Origin: Alishewanella agri BL06
GTDB lineage: Bacteria > Pseudomonadota > Gammaproteobacteria > Enterobacterales > Alteromonadaceae
Reading direction: 5' to 3'
Assembly: GCF_000272005.1 (NCBI RefSeq)
Contig: NZ_AKKU01000011.1
Span: 1-64,000 of the forward strand
Length of the DNA stretch: 64,000 nucleotides
Every line of letters begins with the position of its first letter. The first letter of the stretch is position 1. Shown here in pieces: positions 9,162 through 18,031 of this stretch. A model generated the notes under the pieces. It made no database searches, was not told the DNA's origin, and was given only the letters and a program-made list of their open reading frames with translations. The translations under genes were made by a program, and so were the position numbers.

Positions 9162-9262
9162 TTATCCACACGTCTCCGGTACCGGCCCGACCAGTTTATC
9201 CACAGCACTCCGGTACCGGTCCGAGGTCAGAGCTCATACCGGTACCGGAGACGTGTGGATAA
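9162..9262. repeat. REP/BIME-like cluster, locus 3 (three units, three DnaA-box-like feet)
   Basis: Three units: TTATCCACA-CGTCTCCGGTACCGG at 9162-9185, a second in the same direction starting at 9196 (TTATCCACA-GCACTCCGG...), and an inverted one ending TGTGGATAA at 9254-9262. Units two and three form a long hairpin around a 19-nt spacer. The cluster fills the space between two convergent genes: the left foot starts 1 nt after the GGDEF gene stop and the right foot directly abuts the stop of the antiporter gene. It could act as a bidirectional 3' end. Confidence 0.92.
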
Positions 9263-10690
9263 CTATAGGGGTTGGTAGAGGCGTTTCAGTTTTAGTGAGG
9301 TGAAAAACACCCAGCGCTGCCTGCGACCAAGCTGCAGCAGCCAGCTACCGGCGAAACGCTGTAACAGATAATAAGTTGGCAGGGCCATTAGCAGTGGCCA
9401 TATCGCAGCCCAGATAGCAGCAGCCGTCAACGCCTGTAAACTTAAGGAGGTATAAGAAGTAATGCCCAGCGGTAGCCAGACCGAAGCACTAGCTGGCATC
9501 ACCCCACTCCAACTCAGTAGCACCGCGGCGACAGCTAATAACAGCACCGGCCCGCGCTGCAACCAGGGCATATTGCTGGCTGAAGTCTGGCTTAGCAACG
9601 CCAGTTGTTCGGCCTTTAGTCGCATCAGTAAATGACAAAGTGCCAAGGCGGTGCAAAGCGCGCCTAAATATAGTAAGTTTGCCGCCGGCAAGGCGAAGGC
9701 GGCAGTAGCTTGTTTTAGTGCTGTTTTCGCCATAGCGCCACTCGTAAATGGCAAGGCGGCTAAACTGACGATAAAGAAACCCAGTAACAGCTGATCCCCA
9801 GTGCCAAACCGATAACGACTGGCACTGCCAGCAAGTAAAAACAGGGCACCTTTGGCAAAGGCATGATGCGCCGCATAGCCAACCAGTGCAATCAGCGCCA
9901 GGCTCTGCTGCGCGGGCGGCAACAACCAGCTCAAACTCAATAACATTAGCAGATAGCCCATTTGGCTAACCGAAGAATAGGCCAGGATTTGTTTGCTTTT
10001 TTGCTGGCAAAGTGCCGCCAAGGCACCAAAGATAGCCGATACAAACCCCAGCCATAACACCCCCTGCCCCCATTGCTGCAGCAGGGGATCTGTTGCCGGT
10101 AAGAATAGCCACATACCAAAGATCCCGGCCTTGATCATAGCGCCGGATAACACCGCACTGGCCGCTGCCGGTGCCACAGGATGCGCCTGAGGTAACCACA
10201 GATGTAGCGGAAAGAATCCGGCTTTTAGGCCAAGCCCCAGCACAAACAGGCTGATAGTTAGATGATCCAGAGGGACATTTTGCCAGCTTTGCCAATCATA
10301 AAGCCCACCGGCCGCACTTGCCCGCAGCACCAGTGCACTAAACAGCAGCAACTCCCCTATTACCGCCAGCTGCAAATACAACCTTCCAGCGCGCCGGGCT
10401 TGCTTAGTGCCACTGTGCAGCACCAAGCCGGTTCCGGCCAGACTCATCATACTAAAGCCGAGATAAAAACTCAGGGCATCCTGTGCCGCAATCAACAGCA
10501 CATTCCCGGCAAAACACAGCAGCATAAACAACCAATAACGACCCGCCCGCGGATCCTGTTGCTGACTGCTCAAGCTATACAACAGAGCCAACAACCAAAG
10601 CAGCAGTGTAAACAACAGCCAGCCCTGACTGACCGCAGAGGTAAAACCCAGACCAGCGCCGGGCCAGAGTAAATGGCTCAGATCAATCAT
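9263..10690 (-). CDS. Mrp-type antiporter-like subunit (third MrpD/NuoN-like protein of the operon)
   Basis: The protein has 475 aa and about fourteen membrane segments, in the proton-conducting transporter family (Proton_antipo_M). The broken-helix signature KAGFFPLHLWLPQAH and the following Lys in GAMIKAGIFG are present, as is a Lys near helix 12 (SGAMAKTALK). The conserved glutamate of transmembrane helix 5, present in the two paralogues upstream (CLELLG and FYELLT), is replaced by Ser here (GFSMMS). That residue is needed for proton transfer in studied relatives, so this subunit may be structural or altered. The ATG at 10690 overlaps the previous gene by 8 bp; a TTG at 10714 is a longer alternative. 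It is the last gene of the operon, and its stop touches a REP foot. Confidence 0.8.
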   Translation of the reverse strand: MIDLSHLLWPGAGLGFTSAVSQGWLLFTLLLWLLALLYSLSSQQQDPRAGRYWLFMLLCFAGNVLLIAAQDALSFYLGFSMMSLAGTGLVLHSGTKQARRAGRLYLQLAVIGELLLFSALVLRASAAGGLYDWQSWQNVPLDHLTISLFVLGLGLKAGFFPLHLWLPQAHPVAPAAASAVLSGAMIKAGIFGMWLFLPATDPLLQQWGQGVLWLGFVSAIFGALAALCQQKSKQILAYSSVSQMGYLLMLLSLSWLLPPAQQSLALIALVGYAAHHAFAKGALFLLAGSASRYRFGTGDQLLLGFFIVSLAALPFTSGAMAKTALKQATAAFALPAANLLYLGALCTALALCHLLMRLKAEQLALLSQTSASNMPWLQRGPVLLLAVAAVLLSWSGVMPASASVWLPLGITSYTSLSLQALTAAAIWAAIWPLLMALPTYYLLQRFAGSWLLQLGRRQRWVFFTSLKLKRLYQPL

Positions 10691-12194
10691 CAAAACTAAA
10701 CTCCCGCTCGACAATCAGCTCGCTCCAGCTGAGCGGGCTAAGCTCGGTACTGGCGAACAGCCCCATTAATAGAATTAAGCCCAGCGTAAACATCGACGGC
10801 GCCAGCAGCATCCAATGCGTTTCGAAGCGCGATGACAACCGCTGAGGTGAGGGCCAGGCGCTGTACTGCACCCCAAACCAGATCCGGTAAACTACCGGCA
10901 AAAAGTAGCAGGCATTTAACAAGCCAGATAACACGAATACCAGAATTACCCAGGGCTGTGCCACCTCAGCCGCACCCAGCCCCAAGTACCATTTACTAAT
11001 AAAGCCCGCCGCTGGTGGAATGCCAATCATTCCGAGCGCCCCGATAGTAAAAGCCAGCGATGTCATAGGCATCTGCCGGCCAACACCGTTTAACTCACGA
11101 ATTTTATGGATCCCCAATGTCTCGGCATAATTACCGGCGCAGAAAAATAACGTGATCTTCATTACACCCTGATGCACCAGATGCACCAAAGCTCCCACAG
11201 CCGCCAGAGGCCCGAGCAGGGCCACACCCAACGTAATGTAAGACACCTGACTAATGGTCGAATACGCCAGGCGCTTTTTCAGATCCTGCTGCGCCAGGGC
11301 GCGCCAGGAGCCAAATAAAATGGTAAAAGCAGCTAAAAACAGCAGCGGCCAGGCCAAATCGAGGGCTCTGACTACCTCTACGCCAAAAACATCATATACC
11401 ACCCGCACAATACCGAAGGCTCCGGCTTTCACTACTGCTACCGCATGCAATAAGGCGCTGACCGGTGCCGGTGCCACCATCGCCTGAGGTAACCAACCAT
11501 GTAACGGGAATAACGCCGCCTTTACGCCCAGACCGGCAATCAGCAGAGCAAAAGCGACTTGCAAAAGTATACTTCCGGAAGCAAGCAGTGGTGCCAGATA
11601 ACCGCCGGGTGTAAAGTCCGGGCTACCGGCCAGCAAATGCAATAGCGACACACCTAACATCAACAACAAGCCGCCACTTAGGGTATAAGCCAGATAACGA
11701 CGTCCGGCAGCAAGCGATTGTGGCGTTCCCCGATGTACCACTAATGGAAAGGTTGCCAGCGTCAGCAGCTCATAAAACAGTAAGAAGGTAACCAGATTAC
11801 CCGCCAGCGCCAACCCCACAGTGGCACTAACACAAAGACTAAAATAACCGAAAAAGCGCGAACGCAGCGGTGAATGCTCTAAATAGCCAATGGCATAAAT
11901 CGTCGTCGCCAGCCATAGTACCGACGACAACACCACGAACAACAGCGATAAGGCATCAGCTTGTAAGATAAGATCTGCGCCCGGTAAAAAGGCGATCCGG
12001 TAATAATAACTCTCACCCTCTTTTACCCCTTGCCACATCAGAAAAACTAACACCAATTTCAGCGTGACACCCAACAGGTTTAAAAACGTTCGTAGCGCTA
12101 CCTGCTGCTCCTTTAGGGTAAAGATCAACAAGCCCGGTAGTAGCGAGCTTAGCACTATCAGTAGCGGCAAATAGTCCAGTAACCAGGCTTGCAT
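10683..12194 (-). CDS. Mrp-type cation/proton antiporter subunit, second MrpD/NuoM-like protein
   Basis: The protein has 503 aa and about fourteen membrane segments. All hallmark residues of an antiporter-like proton channel are visible: Glu in LLFYELLTLATFP (helix 5), Lys in KAALFPLHGWLPQAM (helix 7), Lys in AVVKAGAFGI (helix 8) and Lys in GFISKWYLG (helix 12). It should carry protons across the inner membrane as part of a multi-subunit Mrp/Mbh-like complex. Its ATG shares one base with the stop codon of the preceding gene (TAATG), indicating translational coupling. It could equally be called MrpA-like because of its NuoL/NuoM flavour, but it lacks the long MrpA C-terminal extension, which is encoded elsewhere in this operon. 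Confidence 0.85.
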   Translation of the reverse strand: MQAWLLDYLPLLIVLSSLLPGLLIFTLKEQQVALRTFLNLLGVTLKLVLVFLMWQGVKEGESYYYRIAFLPGADLILQADALSLLFVVLSSVLWLATTIYAIGYLEHSPLRSRFFGYFSLCVSATVGLALAGNLVTFLLFYELLTLATFPLVVHRGTPQSLAAGRRYLAYTLSGGLLLMLGVSLLHLLAGSPDFTPGGYLAPLLASGSILLQVAFALLIAGLGVKAALFPLHGWLPQAMVAPAPVSALLHAVAVVKAGAFGIVRVVYDVFGVEVVRALDLAWPLLFLAAFTILFGSWRALAQQDLKKRLAYSTISQVSYITLGVALLGPLAAVGALVHLVHQGVMKITLFFCAGNYAETLGIHKIRELNGVGRQMPMTSLAFTIGALGMIGIPPAAGFISKWYLGLGAAEVAQPWVILVFVLSGLLNACYFLPVVYRIWFGVQYSAWPSPQRLSSRFETHWMLLAPSMFTLGLILLMGLFASTELSPLSWSELIVEREFSFDD

Positions 12195-13612
12195 TACAGC
12201 TCCTGCTTTAACAACGTTAATAGCGGCATACTAAACAGCGCCATCGCCCAAACCGCTAATGCAGGTAACAACGCCAAATATTGCGGTAAGCGCTGTGGGG
12301 CGAAATCCGGAGCGGTGGGTTCAGCACGATCAAAGGCTAACACCACGACCCGAAATACATAGGCTGCCGCCAGTAAGGTCGCAACCGCTAATACCAATAA
12401 CCAGAAATACTGCTGACTTTGCCACAACCCCAGTAACAGAGCCCATTTGGCCAGAAAGCCACCGCTGGGCGGTAAACCAATTAAACTGCCACCGGCCACC
12501 GCAAAAGCAAACATCGCCAGCGGCATTGTCTGGCTGGCACCTTTTAGCGCACTAACCTGTTTTGAACCCAGCGTTTGCTGCAACTCGCCCATCGCCAGAA
12601 AACTTGCTGCTTTCGCCAGTGCGTGCGCCAGCACAAATAGCCACAATGCGGCGACAAACTCAGGCAAATTAAAGCGCAACACAAAGGCCAGAGCCAAAGT
12701 CGCGTAACCCAACTGCGCCACGGTTGAGTATGCCACCAGCGATTTGCCGTAAGGCGTGCGCAAGGCAGCAATACCGCCGAACAGCAAAGCTCCAAGGGCC
12801 GCCAACGCAAACAAATAAGATGCCGGCAGCCAAAATGCTTGTGGTGCCAGCTCTGTCCAAACCAGATAGAGAATAAACAGCGGGCCTTTTACCACCAATG
12901 CCGACAACAACGCACTGACCGCCGCCGGTGCCGCGGCATGAGCCGCCGGTAACCAAATATGCAATGGCCAACAGGCTGCTTTCAGCATTAGGCCCAGTGT
13001 TATCAGGAGCAGCGCCATGGCGTTCAGGCGATTTGCCTCTAGTTGCCCGGCCAAAAGCGGCAGATCCAAGGCGCCATAACCGGCATACAGCAGTGCCACC
13101 CCAAGCAAGTAGCAAAGTGATGCAAATAACGAAAACAATAAGTAATTCAATGCTGGCTTTAGTGCTTTATCACCCGATAGCGTGACCAGAGCCACCGCTA
13201 CCATGCCAAGCAACTCGAGACAGACATACCAATTGAACAGATCCCGCGCTAACCATAATGCCTGTAAGCTGGCCAGCAGCAAGCTACTGAGTGGCCAGAA
13301 TGCTGCCGGCAAACGGTCGCGAGCTTGTACCGCTAAGGCATAACCTGACACCAATAAATGCAACAACGCCGAAAGGAGCAATAATAATGCGCTAAGGCTG
13401 TCGGCTTGCCAGCGGATCGCCAGTAGCGGGCTCCACCCGCCCAGTAACCACTGCTGTTCACCATGCAATAAAATTTGCTGTAAAAAGTAACCGGCCAGCG
13501 GCACCGACAGCAGCGCTACCGTTACATGCAGGCTGCGGGCAAAACGTGGCCAAAGCAGCATCAATAAGGCTGCGCTAAGCGGCAAGGTTACCAACAATAG
13601 TGCCGGAAACAT
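12194..13612 (-). CDS. mrpD: Mrp-type cation/proton antiporter subunit MrpD, first of three
   Basis: The protein has 472 aa from the ATG at 13612, which shares one base with the stop of mrpC (TGATG). A longer reading upstream only translates the mrpC region out of frame. Helix 5 keeps Glu (WYVCLELLGM), helix 7 has KAACWPLHIWLPAAH, helix 8 has VVKGPLF and helix 12 has GGFLAKWALL. The position directly after MrpC and the overall length match MrpD. It belongs to the inner-membrane complex that exchanges Na+ or another monovalent cation for protons, helping in pH and salt homeostasis. Confidence 0.85.
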   Translation of the reverse strand: MFPALLLVTLPLSAALLMLLWPRFARSLHVTVALLSVPLAGYFLQQILLHGEQQWLLGGWSPLLAIRWQADSLSALLLLLSALLHLLVSGYALAVQARDRLPAAFWPLSSLLLASLQALWLARDLFNWYVCLELLGMVAVALVTLSGDKALKPALNYLLFSLFASLCYLLGVALLYAGYGALDLPLLAGQLEANRLNAMALLLITLGLMLKAACWPLHIWLPAAHAAAPAAVSALLSALVVKGPLFILYLVWTELAPQAFWLPASYLFALAALGALLFGGIAALRTPYGKSLVAYSTVAQLGYATLALAFVLRFNLPEFVAALWLFVLAHALAKAASFLAMGELQQTLGSKQVSALKGASQTMPLAMFAFAVAGGSLIGLPPSGGFLAKWALLLGLWQSQQYFWLLVLAVATLLAAAYVFRVVVLAFDRAEPTAPDFAPQRLPQYLALLPALAVWAMALFSMPLLTLLKQEL

Positions 13613-13896
13613 CAGTCGGCCCTCGTCAGTAAACGTCCGAGCAATGCCAGCGCAAAAGCGGTCGCACTCACGGCTACGACCAGGCCGGTCAATACCAGTG
13701 CATGCAACACACTGTCGGCCGGCTCTCCCTGCATCACGGGCCGATAGGCCAAGGTTACCATCAACATAAAGATGCCAGCGCCGATCACGTTTAACGCCAG
13801 AATACGACGCAATAATTCCGGACCACGCCACAAACCGAGGCCGCCAATTCCGACCAGCAACACAGCGGTGCCAAGATACAAATAAAAGCTAAGCAT
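13612..13896 (-). CDS. mrpC: Mrp antiporter subunit C (NuoK-like)
   Basis: The protein has 94 aa and three membrane helices. The motif DSVLHALVLTGLVVAVSATA is close to the MnhC/MrpC signature, and the fold is that of NuoK. It overlaps the fused MrpA-tail/MrpB gene by 8 bp at its start and the following mrpD by one base. In known Mrp complexes this small subunit sits between MrpA and MrpD and helps to form the lateral proton path. The protein is a little shorter than typical MrpC (about 110 aa). Confidence 0.85.
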   Translation of the reverse strand: MLSFYLYLGTAVLLVGIGGLGLWRGPELLRRILALNVIGAGIFMLMVTLAYRPVMQGEPADSVLHALVLTGLVVAVSATAFALALLGRLLTRAD

Positions 13897-14803
13897 CCGC
13901 GACCTCCGGTTTTGGCTCGCCGACCACTAACAAGGTTAAGGTCACCGCTATTGCCAGGGTGGCAAAACTTTCCACTATTAAAATTACCGCACCGGCGATG
14001 GACTGTGGCCAGCTTAACCACACAGCACCCAAATCTTGCAGCAGCAGGCTAACAGCCCCCGCCAACACAAATGCCAGTAAACCGCCGAGCACTAACATTC
14101 TTACCCAGAAATGCCGCCAGCTTAGCCAGCTTAATTGTTGATTTAGCCTCAAAATCACCAGGCCTGATGCCAATAACGCGCCGGCCTGAAAGGCGCCACC
14201 GGGCGCTGCGGCACCGCGCCAAAGCAAATAACCACTGACCAGCAATAACAATGGGCTTAGCAGCCTGCTCCAGCTGATACTTAACGACCAACCGCGATAA
14301 CGGGGCAAATCGCCCGGTGCCTGCCTTGCCCCCAGTAATGCCAATAGCAACACTAACAGTTCCAGTAGGGTATCCCAGGCACGGAAATTGAGCAGTACGG
14401 CGGTAACCGGATGGCTAACCCCGCTTTGCGGTAAATGTTGCTGCACCAGAGCAGGAATAGCAGAGCTGGGTTGTAGCGGGATCTGCGATAGACTTGCCAG
14501 TAATAGTGCAGTGACTAAACCGATAAATGTCAGTGGTCGCCACAGCGCCGGTTGCGGATAAGCCGGTTGTTTGGCATAACGCACCAGCGCAGTAAAACAT
14601 AAGGCACCGGTTAAACCAGCTCCAATAGCCGCCTCGGCCAATGCCAAATCCGGGGCTTTTAACCGGGCCCAGGCCAATGCCATCATTACGCCAAAGGCAA
14701 TAAACAAGGTTACCGCCTGGGTCAGGCTGCGGCTGAGCATTGCCGCACCCGCTAACAGCAGTAATAGCGCACAAAGCACCAGATCAAACAGCAATAACGC
14801 CAT
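13889..14803 (-). CDS. Fused MrpA C-terminal domain (DUF4040/MbhD-like) and MrpB
   Basis: The protein has 304 aa and about nine helices. The first part (residues about 1-85) carries the DUF4040/MbhD motif KAPDLALAEAAIGAGLTGA, which in standard Mrp systems lies at the C-terminal end of the large MrpA. The second part (about 125-300) is MnhB-like, with VLLNFRAWDTLLELLVLL and a GGAFQAGAL loop. The MrpA tail is therefore attached to MrpB and freed from the large antiporter domain, an arrangement seen in Mbh/Mbx-type and some Mrp-like operons. The start codon overlaps the end of mrpG. Domain limits are estimated by eye. Confidence 0.8.
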   Translation of the reverse strand: MALLLFDLVLCALLLLLAGAAMLSRSLTQAVTLFIAFGVMMALAWARLKAPDLALAEAAIGAGLTGALCFTALVRYAKQPAYPQPALWRPLTFIGLVTALLLASLSQIPLQPSSAIPALVQQHLPQSGVSHPVTAVLLNFRAWDTLLELLVLLLALLGARQAPGDLPRYRGWSLSISWSRLLSPLLLLVSGYLLWRGAAAPGGAFQAGALLASGLVILRLNQQLSWLSWRHFWVRMLVLGGLLAFVLAGAVSLLLQDLGAVWLSWPQSIAGAVILIVESFATLAIAVTLTLLVVGEPKPEVADA

Positions 14804-15108
14804 TAGTCCTCCTGCTGCGTAGCAGATTCCGACGGCTGCTCGTCGCTAAAACGCGCCAACAACTGACAAGACACGGCACCGGATGCCATCACGATCAGCC
14901 AGATCAATGCCATTAACAGCCCTTCACGCCAGCTACTTTGTAAACTCAGCCCCAGCACCAGCAACCCAAGGCCAAGCGTATCGGCCTTGGTAACCGCATG
15001 CAAACGGGAAAAACTATCGGGAAAACGCAGCAAACCTATACTGCCCGCCAGGAAGAACATTAAGCCCAGCGCCAGCAAAAGCCAGCTTATCATCAACATA
15101 ATTGTCAT
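14803..15108 (-). CDS. mrpG: Mrp antiporter subunit G
   Basis: The protein has 101 aa and three helices. GSIGLLRFPDSFSRLHA followed by TKADTLG is the classical MnhG/PhaG signature. The ATG overlaps the mrpF stop in an ATGA arrangement, and its own stop overlaps the next start, which supports one polycistronic message. It is an accessory subunit needed for assembly of the Mrp complex. Confidence 0.9.
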   Translation of the reverse strand: MTIMLMISWLLLALGLMFFLAGSIGLLRFPDSFSRLHAVTKADTLGLGLLVLGLSLQSSWREGLLMALIWLIVMASGAVSCQLLARFSDEQPSESATQQED

Positions 15109-15377
15109 AGTGATGTCCTCTGCCGTGACCGTTGTTTTTGCTGTCGCAGCCGCTGCACCAGTGCGGCCGGCGCAGCAGCCGCCAGAATGGCTAGCAGTAA
15201 GGCGACATCCAGTAGGGCTGGTAGCGCAAAAACTTTACTGAGTACCAACAAAATGGCGACACCGGTACTACCGAAGAGTTGAATAGTTAAGAGTCGGTCC
15301 AGCAGCGCAGGACCTTTTAGCACGCGCCAAATCCCCAGCAGCATCGAGAATAGTAAGATTAGGGCCACGACACTCAT
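15105..15377 (-). CDS. mrpF: Mrp antiporter subunit F
   Basis: The protein has 90 aa and three helices. WRVLKGPALLDRLL and a following Asp-containing helix (ALLDVALLLAIL) match MnhF. The ATG at 15375-15377 overlaps the mrpE stop (ATGA). A longer reading beginning at 15452 only translates mrpE sequence out of frame and was rejected. Confidence 0.88.
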   Translation of the reverse strand: MSVVALILLFSMLLGIWRVLKGPALLDRLLTIQLFGSTGVAILLVLSKVFALPALLDVALLLAILAAAAPAALVQRLRQQKQRSRQRTSL

Positions 15378-15874
15378 GGTTGCTCTCCTGACCCACTTTG
15401 GCCAAAAAGCCGTGCCAACTGCCACTCCAGGGCGGCAATTTCCTGTTGCCAATTAGCCGTTTGATCTAACACATGCAGCCGTAACATGCCGTCTGGTTGC
15501 AAACTTATTGTGCAGGTGCCGGGTAATAAACTGATCAGAGAAGCCAATAACAACCGGCTGGCAGGTGAAGTGAGCTGGCTTTGATAGTGACAAAAGTTAC
15601 TACTGTCCAAAGGGCGCCACCCCAAAGCACGCACCGCGACATCAAAACCGCCCAGCAACAACTGACGACCGAACAACAACAAACATGCAGGCAGATAGCG
15701 CCAGCGCAGCGCCGGCATAGGTAGCGGATAATGCCACTGCCACAGCAGCAACAAAGGAAGCAGCAAGGTGAAGAAGCCCCAGCCGGAATTAGCTGTTAAC
15801 ACTGCCCAGCAGGCCGCTGCAACCAAACCAAACCACAACGACCGACGGAGGAACAACCACAACGTAATTGTCAT
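15374..15874 (-). CDS. mrpE: Mrp antiporter subunit E
   Basis: The protein has 166 aa. Two or three N-terminal helices are followed by a cytoplasmic domain with LLPGTCTISLQPDGMLRLHVLD, the MnhE signature. It is the first gene of the eight-gene operon mrpE-F-G-(A'B)-C-D1-D2-D3. This order, with E first and no large MrpA, differs from the classical A-B-C-D-E-F-G order. The promoter should lie in the 273-bp divergent region upstream, which also holds a REP-like hairpin. Confidence 0.87.
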   Translation of the reverse strand: MTITLWLFLRRSLWFGLVAAACWAVLTANSGWGFFTLLLPLLLLWQWHYPLPMPALRWRYLPACLLLFGRQLLLGGFDVAVRALGWRPLDSSNFCHYQSQLTSPASRLLLASLISLLPGTCTISLQPDGMLRLHVLDQTANWQQEIAALEWQLARLFGQSGSGEQP

Positions 15875-15971
15875 ATCGCACCGCCTAAGTTAACAAATCA
15901 CTCGCGATTATTACAAATAACCGAGCAGAGATCGATAAAAGCCGCCGACTTTCAATCCCCAAACCAGAAAC

Positions 15972-16044
15972 AACTTATCCACACGTCTCCGGTACCGGAC
16001 GGAGGTCAGAGCTCTTACCGGTACCGGAGACGTGTGGATAAGTT
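15972..16044. repeat. REP/BIME-like perfect inverted repeat, locus 4, in a divergent promoter region
   Basis: Two perfect 27-bp arms, AACTTATCCACACGTCTCCG plus GTACCGG and its complement, surround a 19-nt spacer (15999-16017). Exact DnaA-box-like feet lie at 15975-15983 and 16034-16042. This is the most regular copy in the window. It lies between the divergent mrpE and prpE-like genes, so here it cannot serve as a 3' end. The rest of the 273-bp intergenic region shows no other clear element. Confidence 0.95.
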
Positions 16045-16146
16045 TTGTTGAGAGGATTGGCAAGGCTATAGCCTATAGTCTAAGTTTTATTCAGCGTGAA
16101 ATTTTGTAAAGTGTCGACATAACGTCCCAAAAAAGAGGCAAAAACC

Positions 16147-18030
16147 ATGTCTTACCGTACCGAACACCAAGAATCAGTCGACAATGCGGCAAAATTCTGG
16201 GCTGATAAAGCGAGCAAGCTGGCCTGGTTCAAGCAACCAACCCAGGTCTTAACTGAACATCAGGGACAATATCAATGGTTTGCCGATGGCGAACTTAACA
16301 CCAGCTATCTGGCTCTGGATTATCATGTTGAACAGGGCCGTGGTGAGCAAGCAGCGCTGTTTTATGATTCACCGGTCACCGGCAGCAAACGCTGCTACAG
16401 CTATCGGGAGTTGCGTGATGAAGTAGCGAAATTCGCCGGCGTTTTAAAAGCTCAGGGCGTAGGCAAAGGTGACCGCGTTGTGATCTACATGCCGATGGTG
16501 CCAGAGGCCGCAATCGCCATGCTGGCTACGGCTCGTTTAGGTGCGATTCACTCGGTGGTTTTTGGTGGTTTTGCGCCACACGAGCTGGCTGTGCGGATTG
16601 ACGATGCCAGTCCGAAGGTAGTGGTGAGTGCGTCCTGTGGTATCGAAGTAAACCGTATTATCAGCTACAAACCGTTACTGGACAGTGCCCTGGAAAAAGC
16701 CAGTCATCAGCCCGAGCGCTGCATTATTTTGCAGCGGCCACAACACAGTGCCAGTATGGTCGCCGGGCGAGATTTAGATTGGCATCGCGAAATGCAACAG
16801 GCCGCGCCTGCCGGGCCGGTTGCGGTAAAAGGCACCGATCCGCTGTATATACTGTACACCTCCGGCACCACCGGTAAGCCCAAGGGGGTGGTACGTGATA
16901 ATGGCGGCCATGCCGTGGCGCTGCACTACAGCATGCAAGCGATTTACAATATCAAACCGGGCGAAGTATTTTGGGCTGCATCCGATGTGGGTTGGGTAGT
17001 TGGCCACTCTTATATCGTCTATGCACCATTACTGGCTGGTTGCACCACGATTTTATATGAGGGCAAACCGGTGTTTACACCCGATGCCGGTGCCTTCTGG
17101 CGGGTTTGCGCCGAATATGGCGTTAAGGCTATTTTCGCAGCGCCTACTGCATTTCGGGCGATCCGCAAAGAAGATCCGCATGCCGAATTAATGAAACAAC
17201 ATGACCTGAGCAAACTCGAAACCATCTTTATGGCTGGCGAGCGCTTGGATCCGCCGACTTATCACTGGGCCTGTGAAGTCTCCGGCAAACCGGTGATTGA
17301 TCACTGGTGGCAAACCGAGACCGGTTGGGCTATCTGTGCCAATTTAGCCGGTATCGAATTATTGCCAGCCAAAGCCGGTTCCGCCACCCGGCCAGTACCG
17401 GGCTACAATGTACAAATCCTGAATGACGAAGGCCAACAGGTTGCTGCGAACCAGCAAGGTAATATCGCCATTCAATTGCCTTTACCACCCGGCTGTTTAA
17501 GTACTATCTGGGGCAATCCAGACCGTTTTTTCGCGGGCTATCTGAGCCAGTTTCCGGGCTACTATGCCACCGGCGATGGCGGTTATCTGGATGAAGACGG
17601 TTATTTATTTGTGATGGGCCGAACCGATGATGTGATTAACGTTGCCGGGCACCGCTTATCCACCGGCGAAATGGAAGAGATTATCGCGTCGCATCCCGCC
17701 GTGGCCGAATGCTGTGTAATTGGCTTACCAGATGAACTAAAAGGCCAGCAACCGGTTGGTTTTGTGCTGCTGAAAAACGGTGTCACCACCGATGCTGAAA
17801 CGGTTCAACAGGAGTTAGTGGCCTTAGTTCGCCAGGAAATTGGGGCTGTTGCTTGCTTTAAGCGGGCATTGGTGGTGCCGCGCTTACCGAAAACCCGCTC
17901 AGGCAAAATCTTACGTAAACTGCTGCGGCAAATCGGCGAAGGCGAAAATTACCAAATTCCTTCGACTATCGATGACCCGGCTAGCTTGCCTGAGCTAGAA
18001 GCCCTAATGAAAAAACACGGCTTAGCCTGA
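16147..18030 (+). CDS. prpE: Propionyl-CoA synthetase-like acyl-CoA ligase (PrpE)
   Basis: The protein has 627 aa, matching the length of PrpE (628 in E. coli). It should activate propionate, or acetate, with ATP and CoA through an acyl-adenylate in the cytoplasm. The AMP-binding loop YTSGTTGKPKG lies at 237-247, the second signature WWQTETGW follows, the hinge region reads GRTDDVINVAGHRL, and the C-terminal catalytic Lys587 lies in TRSGKILRK. The overall pattern (FGGFAPHELAVRIDDA, ASDVGWVVGHSYIVYAPLL) fits PrpE better than Acs, but substrate choice between C2 and C3 acids is not certain. An AGAGG sequence precedes the ATG. No other prp genes are present. The stop is 1 nt from a REP foot. Confidence 0.82.
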   Translation: MSYRTEHQESVDNAAKFWADKASKLAWFKQPTQVLTEHQGQYQWFADGELNTSYLALDYHVEQGRGEQAALFYDSPVTGSKRCYSYRELRDEVAKFAGVLKAQGVGKGDRVVIYMPMVPEAAIAMLATARLGAIHSVVFGGFAPHELAVRIDDASPKVVVSASCGIEVNRIISYKPLLDSALEKASHQPERCIILQRPQHSASMVAGRDLDWHREMQQAAPAGPVAVKGTDPLYILYTSGTTGKPKGVVRDNGGHAVALHYSMQAIYNIKPGEVFWAASDVGWVVGHSYIVYAPLLAGCTTILYEGKPVFTPDAGAFWRVCAEYGVKAIFAAPTAFRAIRKEDPHAELMKQHDLSKLETIFMAGERLDPPTYHWACEVSGKPVIDHWWQTETGWAICANLAGIELLPAKAGSATRPVPGYNVQILNDEGQQVAANQQGNIAIQLPLPPGCLSTIWGNPDRFFAGYLSQFPGYYATGDGGYLDEDGYLFVMGRTDDVINVAGHRLSTGEMEEIIASHPAVAECCVIGLPDELKGQQPVGFVLLKNGVTTDAETVQQELVALVRQEIGAVACFKRALVVPRLPKTRSGKILRKLLRQIGEGENYQIPSTIDDPASLPELEALMKKHGLA

Positions 18031-18031
18031 G

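Noticed and set aside
9162-9262. Replication origin based on clustered DnaA boxes
   Set aside because: The boxes always come with the REP-like core and occur at many loci. No AT-rich unwinding element and no dnaA, gidA or rpmH neighbours are present.
10262-10672. 136-aa plus-strand reading frame
   Set aside because: It lies wholly antisense to the third antiporter gene, is Gln/Pro-rich and has no ribosome binding site or recognisable domain.
12669-13115. 148-aa minus-strand frame inside the MrpD gene
   Set aside because: It overlaps a clearly supported membrane-protein gene in another frame and has no membrane-protein or domain pattern of its own.
12194-13831. 545-aa reading of the first MrpD with an N-terminal extension
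   Set aside because: The extra 73 residues translate mrpC out of frame and are Arg/Cys-rich; the ATG at 13612 overlaps the mrpC stop by one base and matches the family length.
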